Source: JBLRWS01 sp047921075 (GTDB taxonomy: Bacteria > Bacteroidota > Rhodothermia > Balneolales > Balneolaceae). Taken from it: a stretch of 64,000 nucleotides of DNA. The position numbers were made by a program, and so were the translations under genes. The notes below the pieces were generated by a model that made no database searches, was not told the DNA's origin, and worked only from the letters and a program-made list of their open reading frames with translations. The DNA lies in NCBI GenBank assembly GCA_047921075.1, contig JBLRWS010000001.1, positions 1-64,000 on the forward strand, given 5' to 3'. Positions 22,159-31,583 of this stretch are shown piece after piece (positions within the stretch are counted from its first letter, which is position 1; every line of letters begins with the position of its first letter).

Positions 22159-24418
22159 GCTTAGGCCGTAATTTGTAGAAAAGGGACGGCAATAGAAACA
22201 GGTCCGAAATGAGCGCGGCAAAAATGGTGGCGCAGACCAGGGCACCCATCATGGCTGTGGAGGTAAATGCGCTGGTAATAAGTGTGCCAAACCCGGCAAT
22301 CAGTATAAGGCTCGTAATAATAATCGCCCGGCCTGTCCGAATGGTGGTTGCCGAAAGAGCCGGAAACATAGCCCCCGATCGCAGATACTCAATCCGAAAC
22401 CGTGCGAGGAAGTGGATACTGTCATCCACGGCAATACCAAGAGCAATTGTAAAGATAACGGCTGTGGATGGTTTGATATCGACACCGGCATATCCCACAA
22501 TTCCTGCCACAACGATCAGAGGAATGAGATTGGGTATCATCGATATGAAAATCATGCGAACGTTTTGGAACAGCACCGTCATGATGAGTGAAATGGCCAC
22601 AATCGCGATTAGAATACTCCAAGCCAATGAAAACACAATTTTATCGGTAAGATCGGCACTGAGAATCGTGGTTCCGGTGATGGTAATCTCCTGATCGGTA
22701 AAGTGTTCGCCCATATACGCCCCAACCGAATCCCGAATCTGATTAATCCGTTTGGAGCCTGCATCTTCTGTGAAAGCAGTGACCCTCAGTTGCTGATACT
22801 CAAAATCGGTAAAGCGCATCAGTTCTTCATCGCTGTTCATTTCCATCAGCAACACATATTGTGCGATGGTTGCGTCGTTATCGGGCAGTGTAGAGTGATC
22901 ATCACGAAACAAACTGTGCACATGTTTAAGCAGTGTATGAAGCCCAACCACGCGATGGATTTCGGGATAGGAGAGCAGATGTGCTTCAAACGCGACAAGA
23001 TCGTTCAACAACCCGGCCTGCAGTGCCCCATCCGGCTCTCGGGTATTGAAGATGAACTCCATGGGAAACTGCGGCGAAAGTTGCTCGGAAAAGAAACGGC
23101 TATCCTGCATCAGCTCGGTGTCATCACTCAAGTCATCAAACACCCGTCCGTTCACTTCTACATCTTTAATGCCGTAGGCGAATATGGCAACAAACAGAAC
23201 CCCGCCCATCAAAATCTGAGTATGGTACTTGCGGTTAAAGGCCGTAACGGAGGTTAAAAGCGATTGCAAAAGCGGGTAGAATCGGCCATCTTTTTCGTTA
23301 AAAACTCTTTTTTTTCTCGATTTGGAGAGTGCAGCCGGCAAGAAAACGATTGTGACCAGATAGGCGATCAGTACACCTGCGGCTGTGTAAAGGCCAAATT
23401 TTTGCATGGGCATTACTGTGCTGCTCACGAGGCTGGCAAATCCGATGGCGGTGGTTACACTGGTTAAAAACGTTGCACTGCCGAGCGTCATGAGCATTTC
23501 AAGGATCGATTTTCGCTTGTCCATTCCCTGCTCGCGGGCATCATCGTATTTGGATATCATATGTACCGCGTCGGCTACGCCCACACAGAGCAGAATGGGG
23601 GCAATGGTGCTGCTCATAATTTCGAGGTAACCGCCGGTAAGCTGGATAAGAGCAACGGTAAACAGAAGTGTAGCCCACACAATCATCATTGGAAACAGCA
23701 CGCCCCAAATGCTTTTGTACAAGAGCCACAACAAGCCGATAATCAACAGTGAAGAGATGGCGATGTACATCACAATTTCCCCGTTTAGGAGATTTACATA
23801 TTGATTTCGGAAGTAGGGGATGCCGGATTTGTGAACCGATACCGATGCGGGGAGCAGGCTTACTTGTTCGTTGATTGAATCGATGATCCGATTTCGGTTT
23901 GGGTAGGTGTTATACGGTTCATCTACCGTTAAAATAAGGGCTGTAACCGATTGATCTTGACCAAGCATGAACCCGGCCAGTAGTGAATCGGACGAGATGC
24001 GATCCAGAGTAGCGTGTACATATTCTTCAGTACCAATTGCATCATCCGTAAAATAGCGGTCGAACGTGAGCTGATCTTTTTCGCTGCGAATCTCTCTGGC
24101 ATTCCAAAGGCTTTGCACCTCACGAATGTGTTCTATCGAGGAAAATGAGTCGGTGAGAGAGCGGACGATCTGTAGTTCGTCCACTCCAATGGGTTGAGCA
24201 AACTGCAAACCGACCAGAAAGGTGTTGTCATCGCGGCCAAAGGTCTCTTCCAGTAGTTGGTAGTTCTCAATAACCGGATCTTCTTCGGGATAGAATCCTT
24301 CCAGATTAAAATCGGTACGGATTTGAGAAGCGGGAAAAAGGGCCAAAAACAGTAGCACGACCAACAGTGCGAACACTGTTCCGGGTGCCGCCAATAAAAG
24401 TTCTCCGAAGCGTTTCAA
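22136..24418 (-). CDS. RND superfamily (MMPL/HpnN-like) transporter
   Basis: The protein is 760 aa with a TTG start followed by an N-terminal membrane segment. It shows the two-fold RND plan: a periplasmic loop (about 30-215), then five to six membrane helices, then a second periplasmic loop (about 415-575) and a second helix bundle. Both bundles carry sterol-sensing-like signature stretches (GVADAVHMISKYDDAREQG and GIAVDDSIHFLARFRIEYL). Members move lipids or hydrophobic compounds using proton flux. The upstream gene on the same strand, 80 bp away, encodes an outer-membrane-like protein and is the likely export partner. Confidence 0.88.
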   Translation of the reverse strand: MKRFGELLLAAPGTVFALLVVLLFLALFPASQIRTDFNLEGFYPEEDPVIENYQLLEETFGRDDNTFLVGLQFAQPIGVDELQIVRSLTDSFSSIEHIREVQSLWNAREIRSEKDQLTFDRYFTDDAIGTEEYVHATLDRISSDSLLAGFMLGQDQSVTALILTVDEPYNTYPNRNRIIDSINEQVSLLPASVSVHKSGIPYFRNQYVNLLNGEIVMYIAISSLLIIGLLWLLYKSIWGVLFPMMIVWATLLFTVALIQLTGGYLEIMSSTIAPILLCVGVADAVHMISKYDDAREQGMDKRKSILEMLMTLGSATFLTSVTTAIGFASLVSSTVMPMQKFGLYTAAGVLIAYLVTIVFLPAALSKSRKKRVFNEKDGRFYPLLQSLLTSVTAFNRKYHTQILMGGVLFVAIFAYGIKDVEVNGRVFDDLSDDTELMQDSRFFSEQLSPQFPMEFIFNTREPDGALQAGLLNDLVAFEAHLLSYPEIHRVVGLHTLLKHVHSLFRDDHSTLPDNDATIAQYVLLMEMNSDEELMRFTDFEYQQLRVTAFTEDAGSKRINQIRDSVGAYMGEHFTDQEITITGTTILSADLTDKIVFSLAWSILIAIVAISLIMTVLFQNVRMIFISMIPNLIPLIVVAGIVGYAGVDIKPSTAVIFTIALGIAVDDSIHFLARFRIEYLRSGAMFPALSATTIRTGRAIIITSLILIAGFGTLITSAFTSTAMMGALVCATIFAALISDLFLLPSLFYKLRPKLMVDETL

Positions 24419-24498
24419 AGTGTGTCTTGCAAAAGGGTTACATCTATAAATCGTGAAGCTTACTGAACCGAAAGGGGCTTATGGGAATTCCTTATTTG

Positions 24499-25875
24499 TC
24501 AGAAAAAGAGGGAGGTTCTCAGAAAAATAAAACTGTCGTCCCGAAACTGTCGAAACGTAAAGTGGCCGAAAAAAGGATTGAACGATCGCCCGTCGAAATA
24601 ATTGGTTCCCACCGCTACTTCAAATCCGTCTGTAACCTCATATGTACCTTCGGCACGGATCCAGTAATCCTCGCCAAAAAAATTGTATCGTGTTAAAGCT
24701 AAAAGCTGAAGCCGATCTCGCAGCATTGTTCGCTGTGCAAAAAATGTCCCATAAGGAAAGTGCTTCTGCGGCAGCAGCCGGCTTTCGTAATTAAGGATAA
24801 TTTCCACCGCAGCTTGCACGCCTACCGTGGTGTTAAGCAGGGTAGACTGCAGGCCAACCATCGATTGAAGCCACGGTTTGTTGATGAGGTATCCGTCATC
24901 CCGCAACTCAAACTCCTGCAGTACCTCTGCAGCAACAATGGGATCCTCGAGCGCTTCACGTAACCGGTTAACCGAAACCGGTAAGAAGGTGAATGGCTTT
25001 TCGCCTACAATCAGGCTTTCTGACTCCAATAAAAAACGATCGGAGATGGTCCACTGCAAAGAGTATCCGGCCATCGGTGATGTACGGTAGGTTTCGGTAA
25101 GGAATATCCCCGGGTCGTTGGTCACCACCGGAAAGCGGATATCGAGCGAATAAGCGGGTTGGGGATGCGCCCAATAATAGAGCATCCAGTCAGCTGAAAA
25201 CGACAGCGAGGGGCGCCATCGATAGGTAAGTGCAGCCTGTACATCGCGCAGGGTTGGGGTACGGTCGGGGCCCCGGAATTGAATGGGGAACACATTGGGC
25301 ACTCCATCCGGGACCGTTTGAACCGGAAACCATCGGGAGTCGGAATCGGGTATCAGGTTGGGTTGCAGCGTAGGGGCCACAACCAGTTGCAAAGATTCAT
25401 TACCAATATATCTTGTAGCCGAAAATGCGAGCAATCCGGTGCGCAAATCATCCTGCGCAATGGTCAGAAATTCTGAAAGGTCCACAGGGGTTAAAATATC
25501 GGTAATGAACCCGCCGTTGGTTTGCCCCCAAATTACCTGCTGCACGCCAATACGGATGTCGGTGGTAGGGGTGAAAAACTCTGCGTGCGCGTTTCGAAGT
25601 CTGAAATCAAGCTCATTAAAATCGGGATGGGCGCTCAATATATCTCCCTCAACCGTTACTATTATATCATTAACCTCCCGTGATGCCGCCAAACGCAGCC
25701 GATTCCGAAGCACAATGAGCTCATCACCAAAGTACGATTGGAAGGCTGTGTAGTTTTGGAGTTTTCCCGTAAGAGAGGTCTGTGCAACGGTTTTAAGGGG
25801 AGTGAAGGCGAGGGCAAGAAAGAGGGCGGCCAAAAGCCAACCTGTACAGCGATACAGTTTTTTAAATGAAATCAC
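24499..25875 (-). CDS. DUF1302-like outer-membrane barrel protein
   Basis: A 458-aa protein (GTG start) with a signal peptide ending TVAQT. The rest is rich in alternating beta strands. Typical stretches are LRNRLRLAASREVND, EFFTPTTDIRIGVQQVIWG and LSFSADWMLYYWAHPQPAY, and it ends FIFLRTSLFF with a terminal Phe as in barrel proteins. The pattern (IGVQQVIWGQTNGG, then LTPVDL) resembles the DUF1302 family, whose genes are often beside MMPL/RND transporters. It precedes the RND gene on the same strand. The assignment to DUF1302 is by recollected similarity, not by search; a porin-like barrel is the safer statement. Confidence 0.72.
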   Translation of the reverse strand: MISFKKLYRCTGWLLAALFLALAFTPLKTVAQTSLTGKLQNYTAFQSYFGDELIVLRNRLRLAASREVNDIIVTVEGDILSAHPDFNELDFRLRNAHAEFFTPTTDIRIGVQQVIWGQTNGGFITDILTPVDLSEFLTIAQDDLRTGLLAFSATRYIGNESLQLVVAPTLQPNLIPDSDSRWFPVQTVPDGVPNVFPIQFRGPDRTPTLRDVQAALTYRWRPSLSFSADWMLYYWAHPQPAYSLDIRFPVVTNDPGIFLTETYRTSPMAGYSLQWTISDRFLLESESLIVGEKPFTFLPVSVNRLREALEDPIVAAEVLQEFELRDDGYLINKPWLQSMVGLQSTLLNTTVGVQAAVEIILNYESRLLPQKHFPYGTFFAQRTMLRDRLQLLALTRYNFFGEDYWIRAEGTYEVTDGFEVAVGTNYFDGRSFNPFFGHFTFRQFRDDSFIFLRTSLFF

Positions 25876-26003
25876 GTGAATATGATTGATGCTTAATCAA
25901 AATATGTTTATTTTTATTGCATTGTGGATTAGTTGTACTCGCAACTTCCTCCCCTTCCATAAAACTGAATAAAAACCTTTCATTTTTCGAAGTTTATCAT
26001 ACT

Positions 26004-26465
26004 ATGGCGCACGAAAGAATTGAAGTCGACTTACCTCTTGCCAAAACATACGAATTACTTAGCAATCCGGTACACTTCACAAAATTTCTCGATAGAATCG
26101 ATACCATCGAGAAAGTAAACTCTCAGACGTTCAACTACCAAACCAAGATTGGTACTGAAGAGTTTCAGTGGACAACAAACATCATCGACAATCTGCGCAA
26201 TACCCGTTTTGCATGGATAACCATTAATGGCAATCTGAATCAGACCGGAACGATTCGTTTTACCCCATTGGATAACGGTAAACGCACAAGAGTTGACTTT
26301 ACCCTCGACTATCGTACGTTTTTTGGCGAACCTGAAGAGGACCTGGCAGACTTCATCGGTGGCCTTGATGAGCAAATCAAGATCGACCTTCAGAAGTTTA
26401 AAGAGCTTGCTGAGACCGATACCTTTAAAGACGAAGTGGTTGAAGAGAGCGAAGTAACAGCATAG
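26004..26465 (+). CDS. SRPBCC (START-like) family protein
   Basis: The protein is 153 aa from the ATG at 26004; the longer frame from 25917 has no family character. It has a START/Bet v1-like fold by pattern: MAHERIEVDLPLAKTYELL (first strand and helix, where such proteins begin), then strands TFNYQTKIGTEEFQWTTNI and RFAWITIN, then a long C-terminal helix (LDEQIKIDLQKFKELAE). Such domains bind hydrophobic ligands or serve as chaperone-like adaptors; the ligand cannot be told. A terminator follows immediately, so it is a single-gene unit. Confidence 0.78.
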   Translation: MAHERIEVDLPLAKTYELLSNPVHFTKFLDRIDTIEKVNSQTFNYQTKIGTEEFQWTTNIIDNLRNTRFAWITINGNLNQTGTIRFTPLDNGKRTRVDFTLDYRTFFGEPEEDLADFIGGLDEQIKIDLQKFKELAETDTFKDEVVEESEVTA

Positions 26466-26487
26466 CGGTCTCATCCAAAATAATTTC

Positions 26488-26523
26488 ATGCGTCCCGATA
26501 CTCTATTGGGACGCATTTTTTTT
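26488..26523 (+). terminator. Rho-independent terminator after the SRPBCC gene
   Basis: ATGCGTCCC (26488-26496) pairs with GGGACGCAT (26508-26516), 9 bp, loop of 11 nt, then eight T. It follows the stop at 26465 by 22 bases and ends before the aroE start at 26539. Confidence 0.9.
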
Positions 26524-26538
26524 GTGTACTATTCAGCC

Positions 26539-27408
26539 ATGATTTTTTCATTTAATGCGTATGTCGAAGCGTTTCCGGAATCGGACCACCTGTTAGTGGT
26601 AGGGCACCCGATTGCCCATTCGCTGTCGCCGGCTATGCATTCAGCAGCCATTGCGCATCACGGGTTGCCGCTCGCCTATCACGCTCTTGATCTCCACCCC
26701 GCACAAATAGCGTCGTTTTTGCCGCTTTTAAATCGCGATGGACTAAAAGGGTGCAATATTACGATCCCCCACAAACAGACCATGGCAGAGGTTGTAGACG
26801 AGCTGGATGACGTGGCGGCTGAGCTTGGAGTGATCAATACGATCGTGAAAGATGAGACGACCGGTAAATTGGTGGGATATAACACGGACGTGGCCGGGTT
26901 CCTGGCACCGCTTCGGGACCTTGCTGATGAACTTGCCGGTGAGCGAGCCATTGTGTTTGGCACGGGCGGCGCTGCGCGTGCTGTTGTGGCAGGTTTGCGT
27001 CAGCTTGGTGCAGAGCACATTGTGCTTGTAAGTAGGCAACCGCAAACCGTTATACTGCACGAAAAGAGTGATCTACACGTAGATATTGTCGACTATTCCC
27101 AATGGGCCGCCTACGCTGATGAGTGTGCTCTGATTGTGAACACCACACCGCTGGGAATGGCTCCGAATACCGATCAAAGTCCTGTAGAGACCCGGGAGGC
27201 ACACGTTCTGGAGGATAAAATTGTGTACGACCTGGTGTACAATCCTCTTGAAACATCATTACTGAGGCTGGCTCGCGAACACGATGCCGTGCCGATTTCC
27301 GGGCTGGAGATGCTGATTCATCAGGGAAGTCGCAGTTTTGAGCTCTGGACCGGGCACTCATTTCCGGTCAACAAGGTTCGGTCTACATTATTGAAAGAGC
27401 TGTCATGA
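26539..27408 (+). CDS. aroE: Shikimate dehydrogenase
   Basis: It reduces 3-dehydroshikimate to shikimate with NADPH in aromatic amino-acid synthesis. The ATG at 26539 is chosen because the earlier in-frame ATG at 26488 lies inside the terminator stem; it gives 289 aa. Blocks: GHPIAHSLSPAMHSAA for substrate binding, GCNITIPHKQTM with the catalytic Lys, NTDVAGFL with the catalytic Asp, VFGTGGAARAVV for the cofactor, NTTPLGMAP, and YDLVYNPLETSLL. Its stop overlaps pgeF by ATGA. Confidence 0.97.
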   Translation: MIFSFNAYVEAFPESDHLLVVGHPIAHSLSPAMHSAAIAHHGLPLAYHALDLHPAQIASFLPLLNRDGLKGCNITIPHKQTMAEVVDELDDVAAELGVINTIVKDETTGKLVGYNTDVAGFLAPLRDLADELAGERAIVFGTGGAARAVVAGLRQLGAEHIVLVSRQPQTVILHEKSDLHVDIVDYSQWAAYADECALIVNTTPLGMAPNTDQSPVETREAHVLEDKIVYDLVYNPLETSLLRLAREHDAVPISGLEMLIHQGSRSFELWTGHSFPVNKVRSTLLKELS

Positions 27409-28136
27409 ATATAGAACGGATAAGACCGGCTATTTTCGATTCCATTTCAACTGTCGAGGCGTTTTTTACACCGGCCAACAGAAGCTCGATAAACCTGGAT
27501 GGGGCTATTACGGGCCTCAATCTGGGCAACAATACCGATGCTCCGGAAGCTGAGATTCTGCAAAATTTTGCCCTATTGTTTGATGAACAGGAAGCGGTTG
27601 CGCTTGCTGAACAGGTACATGGTTCGGATGTGGTTGTGGTAGATTCCCCCGGGTTGATACAGGGCGTAGATGGACTTGTAACCAGACAAGCCGGACTGAC
27701 GATCGGTATCAAAGTGGCTGATTGTGCGGCACTGCTTATTGCAGATCCGGAAAACGACATCGTTGCAGCACTGCACGCAGGTTGGCGCGGAGCCGCAGAT
27801 GGCATTGTGGCTACTGGTGTATCGGTAATGAAAGAGTTGGGGGGCAACCCTTCGGCAATGCGAGTCTATATTTCTCCCTGTATTTCTGCAGAAAACTTTG
27901 AGGTGGGAGAGGAGGTTGCAGCCCGTTTTCCGGAATCGGCGATTGACCGGTCGCATGCCAAGCCTCACATCGATTTAAAGAAATTTTTAAAGGATGAACT
28001 TTTAGATGCAGGTATACCGTTTAGTCAAATTGAATGCGACCAACAATGCACAGTTGGGTCGGATCGATTCTACTCGTATCGTCGGGAAGGATCGATGGCC
28101 GGACGGATGTTGGGGTATATTAAATTGATGGGTTGA
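27405..28136 (+). CDS. pgeF: Laccase-domain purine nucleoside phosphorylase / peptidoglycan editing factor (YfiH family)
   Basis: A 243-aa protein of the multicopper-oxidase-related YfiH fold. Signature blocks: EQVHGSDVVVVD, VKVADCAALLI (Cys metal ligand), ALHAGWRGAADGIV (His ligand), YISPCISAENFEV, CTVGSDRFYSYRREG. Characterised members are zinc-dependent purine nucleoside phosphorylases/adenosine deaminases, and in E. coli the protein removes wrongly incorporated amino acids from peptidoglycan precursors. The 4-bp overlap with aroE and 7-bp spacing to the next gene indicate one transcript. Confidence 0.9.
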   Translation: MNIERIRPAIFDSISTVEAFFTPANRSSINLDGAITGLNLGNNTDAPEAEILQNFALLFDEQEAVALAEQVHGSDVVVVDSPGLIQGVDGLVTRQAGLTIGIKVADCAALLIADPENDIVAALHAGWRGAADGIVATGVSVMKELGGNPSAMRVYISPCISAENFEVGEEVAARFPESAIDRSHAKPHIDLKKFLKDELLDAGIPFSQIECDQQCTVGSDRFYSYRREGSMAGRMLGYIKLMG

Positions 28137-28143
28137 ATCTCTT

Positions 28144-29055
28144 TTGCGCGTAAGCTATTCCCAAAAATACACGGCGGTATTACCCGAGGGACACATCTTC
28201 CCAATGGGGAAGTTTAAGCAGCTCAGAGATTTGCTGGTCTATCGCTCAGTCATCAAAGACGCTGATATTGTAGAGCCGGGGCTGGTAGACTTCGGGAATT
28301 TATGTTCAGTCCACACTCCGCGATATGCCGATGCCGTTTGGAATGGCGCCTTGGCAAAAAAAGAAGTCCGCCGAATGGGTCTGCCCTGGAGCAAGAGCCT
28401 GGCCATTCGATCGAGAGTAGCGGTACAGGGAACCATCAACGCAGGAATGATGGCTCTTCAGGATGGAATTGCGGGAAATCTGGCCGGAGGCACGCATCAT
28501 GCCATGCCGGATTTCGGAGAAGGATTTTGTGTGTTTAATGATGTGGCCGTTGCTATCCGCGTTCTAAAACAGACGATGTGGGTGCAAAAGGTATTGATTA
28601 TCGATTGCGATGTGCATCAGGGTAACGGAAATGCGGCCTTTTTTGCGGACGACCCCGATGTATTTACGTTTTCCATTCACGGAGAAAAAAATTATCCCTT
28701 TAAAAAACCGGCTTCCACACTCGATGTTGGCCTGCCCGATGGTACCGAGGACCGCGAGTATCTGGACGCCCTTGAACGTGCCTTGCAGCATATTTTTACC
28801 GAGTTTACTCCCGACCTTGTCTTTTATCTTGGCGGAATTGATCCGCTGGAAAGCGATCATTTTGGCCGTCTGTCCCTCACACTGAACGGCCTGCGCGAGC
28901 GCGAAACAATGGTTGTTTCGGAAGTTCTGAACCGCCAACTTCCACTGGCACTACTCCTCTCGGGAGGGTATGCACCAACGGTAGCAGAAACCGCACAGGC
29001 GCACGCTGTGATGTACGAGCAGGCCGTGTTAATCGCAAAGAGTACGGTAGCCTGA
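28144..29055 (+). CDS. Histone deacetylase family protein (acetyl-lysine or acetylpolyamine hydrolase)
   Basis: A 303-aa protein with a TTG start (MRVSYSQKYTA). Zinc-dependent HDAC-fold blocks are intact: LAGGTHHAMPDFGEGFCVFND with the catalytic His pair, IIDCDVHQGNGNA with metal-binding Asp and His, LGGIDPLESDHFG with the second metal Asp, and LLLSGGYAPT with the transition-state Tyr. So it is probably an active deacylase. In bacteria these act on acetylpolyamines, acetoin-linked AcuC targets or protein acetyl-lysine; which one is unknown. It is the third gene of the aroE unit. Confidence 0.9.
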   Translation: MRVSYSQKYTAVLPEGHIFPMGKFKQLRDLLVYRSVIKDADIVEPGLVDFGNLCSVHTPRYADAVWNGALAKKEVRRMGLPWSKSLAIRSRVAVQGTINAGMMALQDGIAGNLAGGTHHAMPDFGEGFCVFNDVAVAIRVLKQTMWVQKVLIIDCDVHQGNGNAAFFADDPDVFTFSIHGEKNYPFKKPASTLDVGLPDGTEDREYLDALERALQHIFTEFTPDLVFYLGGIDPLESDHFGRLSLTLNGLRERETMVVSEVLNRQLPLALLLSGGYAPTVAETAQAHAVMYEQAVLIAKSTVA

Positions 29056-29086
29056 TGCACCGCATGAACGTTATTACCAAAAAGAA

Positions 29087-30229
29087 ATGCCCCAAAAGAT
29101 AGTCATATTAGGATCTACCGGCTCAATTGGTACACAAACCGTTGAGATTATCCGTCAAAGACCGGAACAGTTTCAGGCTTTGGCGCTCTCTGCCAATCGA
29201 AATTGGAAGCTGTTAGCCGAGCAGGTCAATGCATTAAAGCCGGAAGCGGTGGTATTGACCGATGAATCGTACCGAAAGGAGTTCGAAGAGGCGCTAACCC
29301 ATCAACCTTCGTTTTTGGGGTACGGTGCAGAGGCTCTCACCACACTTGCAACCTGGCAAAATGCCGATCTTATTTTGAACGCTCTGGTCGGTTTTGCCGG
29401 TTTCTCATCTACAGAATCGGCGCTTCGTAGCGGAAAGAGGGTGGCATTGGCCAATAAAGAATCGCTGGTGGTAGGCGGGGAACTGTTGCAAAAAATCGAT
29501 GGATTTTATGAACGGCTGATTCCGGTAGACTCTGAACACTCTGCCATGCTTCAGTGCATAGTGGGAGAACCCAAAGAGACGATTCAGCGTATATTGATCA
29601 CCGCCAGCGGTGGCCCGTTCCGTACCTACACGGTTGAAGAGATGCAACAGGTAACGGTAGAAGACGCCCTGAAACACCCCAATTGGGAGATGGGAAAAAA
29701 GATCACCATCGATTCATCAACGATGATGAACAAAGGTCTTGAAATCATTGAGGCGCATTGGCTTTTTGATATTAATGTAGAACAAATCGAGCCTGTAATT
29801 CATCCTCAAAGCATCATACATTCCATCGTGGAATTCACAGACGGTTCATCGAAAGCACAGCTTGGCGTGCCGGATATGAAAGTCCCGATTCTGTACTCTC
29901 TTACCTATCCGAAGCGCATTCCATTTCCCAACCCGCTGCTTGATTACAGCCGTGCATTTTCTCTGGATTTCGAGCCGGTTGACAAGCGTAAATTTCCATG
30001 CGTAGAGCTGGCCATTGAAAGCGTGAAAAGAGGGGGGACCGCTCCGGCGGTTTTAAACGCAGCCAATGAAATTGCTGTGGAACGCTTTTTGAACAAAGAA
30101 ATTGGTTATATTGACATTCCAAAAATCATCGAATCATCATTACAAAACGTGCATCAAAACGATCTTTACAAGACAGAAACTCTGATTGTGGCCGATCGTG
30201 AGGCACGCGCGTTTGCACGGGCGTATTAA
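29087..30229 (+). CDS. dxr: 1-deoxy-D-xylulose 5-phosphate reductoisomerase
   Basis: It converts DXP to methylerythritol phosphate with NADPH, committing flux to isoprenoid precursors. At 380 aa it is the usual length. Blocks: ILGSTGSIGTQTVEII for NADPH, ALANKESLVVGG, PVDSEHSAMLQC with the metal ligands, TASGGPFRT, MGKKITIDSSTMMNKGLE and HPQSIIHSIVEFTDGS. rseP follows after 10 bases, a linkage seen in many bacteria. Confidence 0.97.
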   Translation: MPQKIVILGSTGSIGTQTVEIIRQRPEQFQALALSANRNWKLLAEQVNALKPEAVVLTDESYRKEFEEALTHQPSFLGYGAEALTTLATWQNADLILNALVGFAGFSSTESALRSGKRVALANKESLVVGGELLQKIDGFYERLIPVDSEHSAMLQCIVGEPKETIQRILITASGGPFRTYTVEEMQQVTVEDALKHPNWEMGKKITIDSSTMMNKGLEIIEAHWLFDINVEQIEPVIHPQSIIHSIVEFTDGSSKAQLGVPDMKVPILYSLTYPKRIPFPNPLLDYSRAFSLDFEPVDKRKFPCVELAIESVKRGGTAPAVLNAANEIAVERFLNKEIGYIDIPKIIESSLQNVHQNDLYKTETLIVADREARAFARAY

Positions 30230-30239
30230 GGGGTAAACC

Positions 30240-31583
30240 ATGGAATGGATTTTTAGTTTAGGATCAACCATCCTGATATTTATCGCGGCGATCTTTATTC
30301 TCGTAACCGTACACGAGCTGGGCCACTTTTTAGCCGCTAAGCTCTTTGGCATGCGTGTGGATCGCTTTTCTATCGGATTTCCACCCAACATATTCAGTTA
30401 TCAAAAAGGGGAGACCGAATATGTGATTGGCGCCACTCCATTAGGCGGGTATGTAAAAATTGCCGGGATGATTGACGAGAGTATGGATGGTGACTTTATT
30501 GACGAAGAACCGCAGCCTGATGAATTCCGAAGCAAACCGGTTTGGCAGCGGATGATCGTGATTACTGCCGGTGTGATTTTCAATGTGATTTTGGCCATTT
30601 TTATCTACGCGGGAATTGCACTAACGTATGGAGAAGAGGTTATTCCGGTGGAGTCCATGAATGGTATTTATGTTGCTGAGGAGTCACTGGCAGCGGATAT
30701 TGGCCTGCAAACCGGCGACCATATCATTGGCATCAATGGTAAAGAGGTACAGTATTTTAATCAGATTTTTAATCCGTCGGCCATCATGCAGCGGGATCTC
30801 ACATTTATGGTTCGCCGAAATGGAGAAGTGCTCACTGTAAACACTCCGCCCAATTTTGTAGATCGCATTGCACAAGATGGGTTTATAACGCCAGAGAACA
30901 CTCTTCCCAGTGCTATTTCTCGTGTGATTGACGGAAGCCCCGCCGATGAGGCAGGATTGCAGGCTGATGATCAAATTATCTCCATAAGCGGAGAGCCGGT
31001 TCAGTTTTGGGTAGAACTTGCAAACCGAATTCAACGAGCCGAGGGAGATATTGAATTAGGTGTTCTTCGCAATGGCGAACAATTAACGATACGCGTTACT
31101 CCGGACCCTGAAACAAACACCATCGGCATTTTTAATAAATCGGCACGGGAAGTTTTTGATGTGCAGGAGATTCGGTATGGCCTGGCCGGTTCAATGGGAA
31201 TCGGCCTTCGCGACTCCCGTGATACCTTTATGGGTATTATTCAAGGATTGGGGCGTATGGTATCGGGAGATATTTCCGTACGCGAAAATCTTGGTGGCCC
31301 TGTGGCTATTGCAAACGTTACCAAAGAGGCGACCGACAGCCGCGGTTTTCTTGGCTTTTGGCTGATTACCGCCTTTTTGAGCATTACACTGGCCATTATG
31401 AACATGCTGCCCATTCCCGCACTGGATGGCGGCCATTTTATGTTTTTGGTGTATGAAGGAATTGCACGCCGGGAACCGCCGGCCAAAGTGCGGATGGGAC
31501 TGCAACAATTGGGGTTTATATTCCTGGTCGGGCTCATTATTCTGGTAACATTTAATGACATTTTACGGACATTTGGTGGCTAA
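30240..31583 (+). CDS. rseP: Intramembrane zinc metalloprotease (site-2 protease)
   Basis: The protein is 447 aa. The first membrane helix carries HELGH (25-29), the zinc site. Two PDZ domains follow in the periplasm (around 125-205 and 210-300; AADIGLQTGDHIIGINGK and ADEAGLQADDQIISISGE). The C-terminal helices carry NMLPIPALDGGHFMF, which gives the third zinc ligand. Such proteases cut membrane anchors of anti-sigma factors and remnant signal peptides. The ECF sigma system at 13 kb is one conceivable client, but its neighbour has no membrane anchor. Confidence 0.96.
   Translation: MEWIFSLGSTILIFIAAIFILVTVHELGHFLAAKLFGMRVDRFSIGFPPNIFSYQKGETEYVIGATPLGGYVKIAGMIDESMDGDFIDEEPQPDEFRSKPVWQRMIVITAGVIFNVILAIFIYAGIALTYGEEVIPVESMNGIYVAEESLAADIGLQTGDHIIGINGKEVQYFNQIFNPSAIMQRDLTFMVRRNGEVLTVNTPPNFVDRIAQDGFITPENTLPSAISRVIDGSPADEAGLQADDQIISISGEPVQFWVELANRIQRAEGDIELGVLRNGEQLTIRVTPDPETNTIGIFNKSAREVFDVQEIRYGLAGSMGIGLRDSRDTFMGIIQGLGRMVSGDISVRENLGGPVAIANVTKEATDSRGFLGFWLITAFLSITLAIMNMLPIPALDGGHFMFLVYEGIARREPPAKVRMGLQQLGFIFLVGLIILVTFNDILRTFGG

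Noticed and set aside
26488..26538. Upstream ATG for aroE
   Set aside because: This start codon is part of the terminator stem and the added residues do not match the family.
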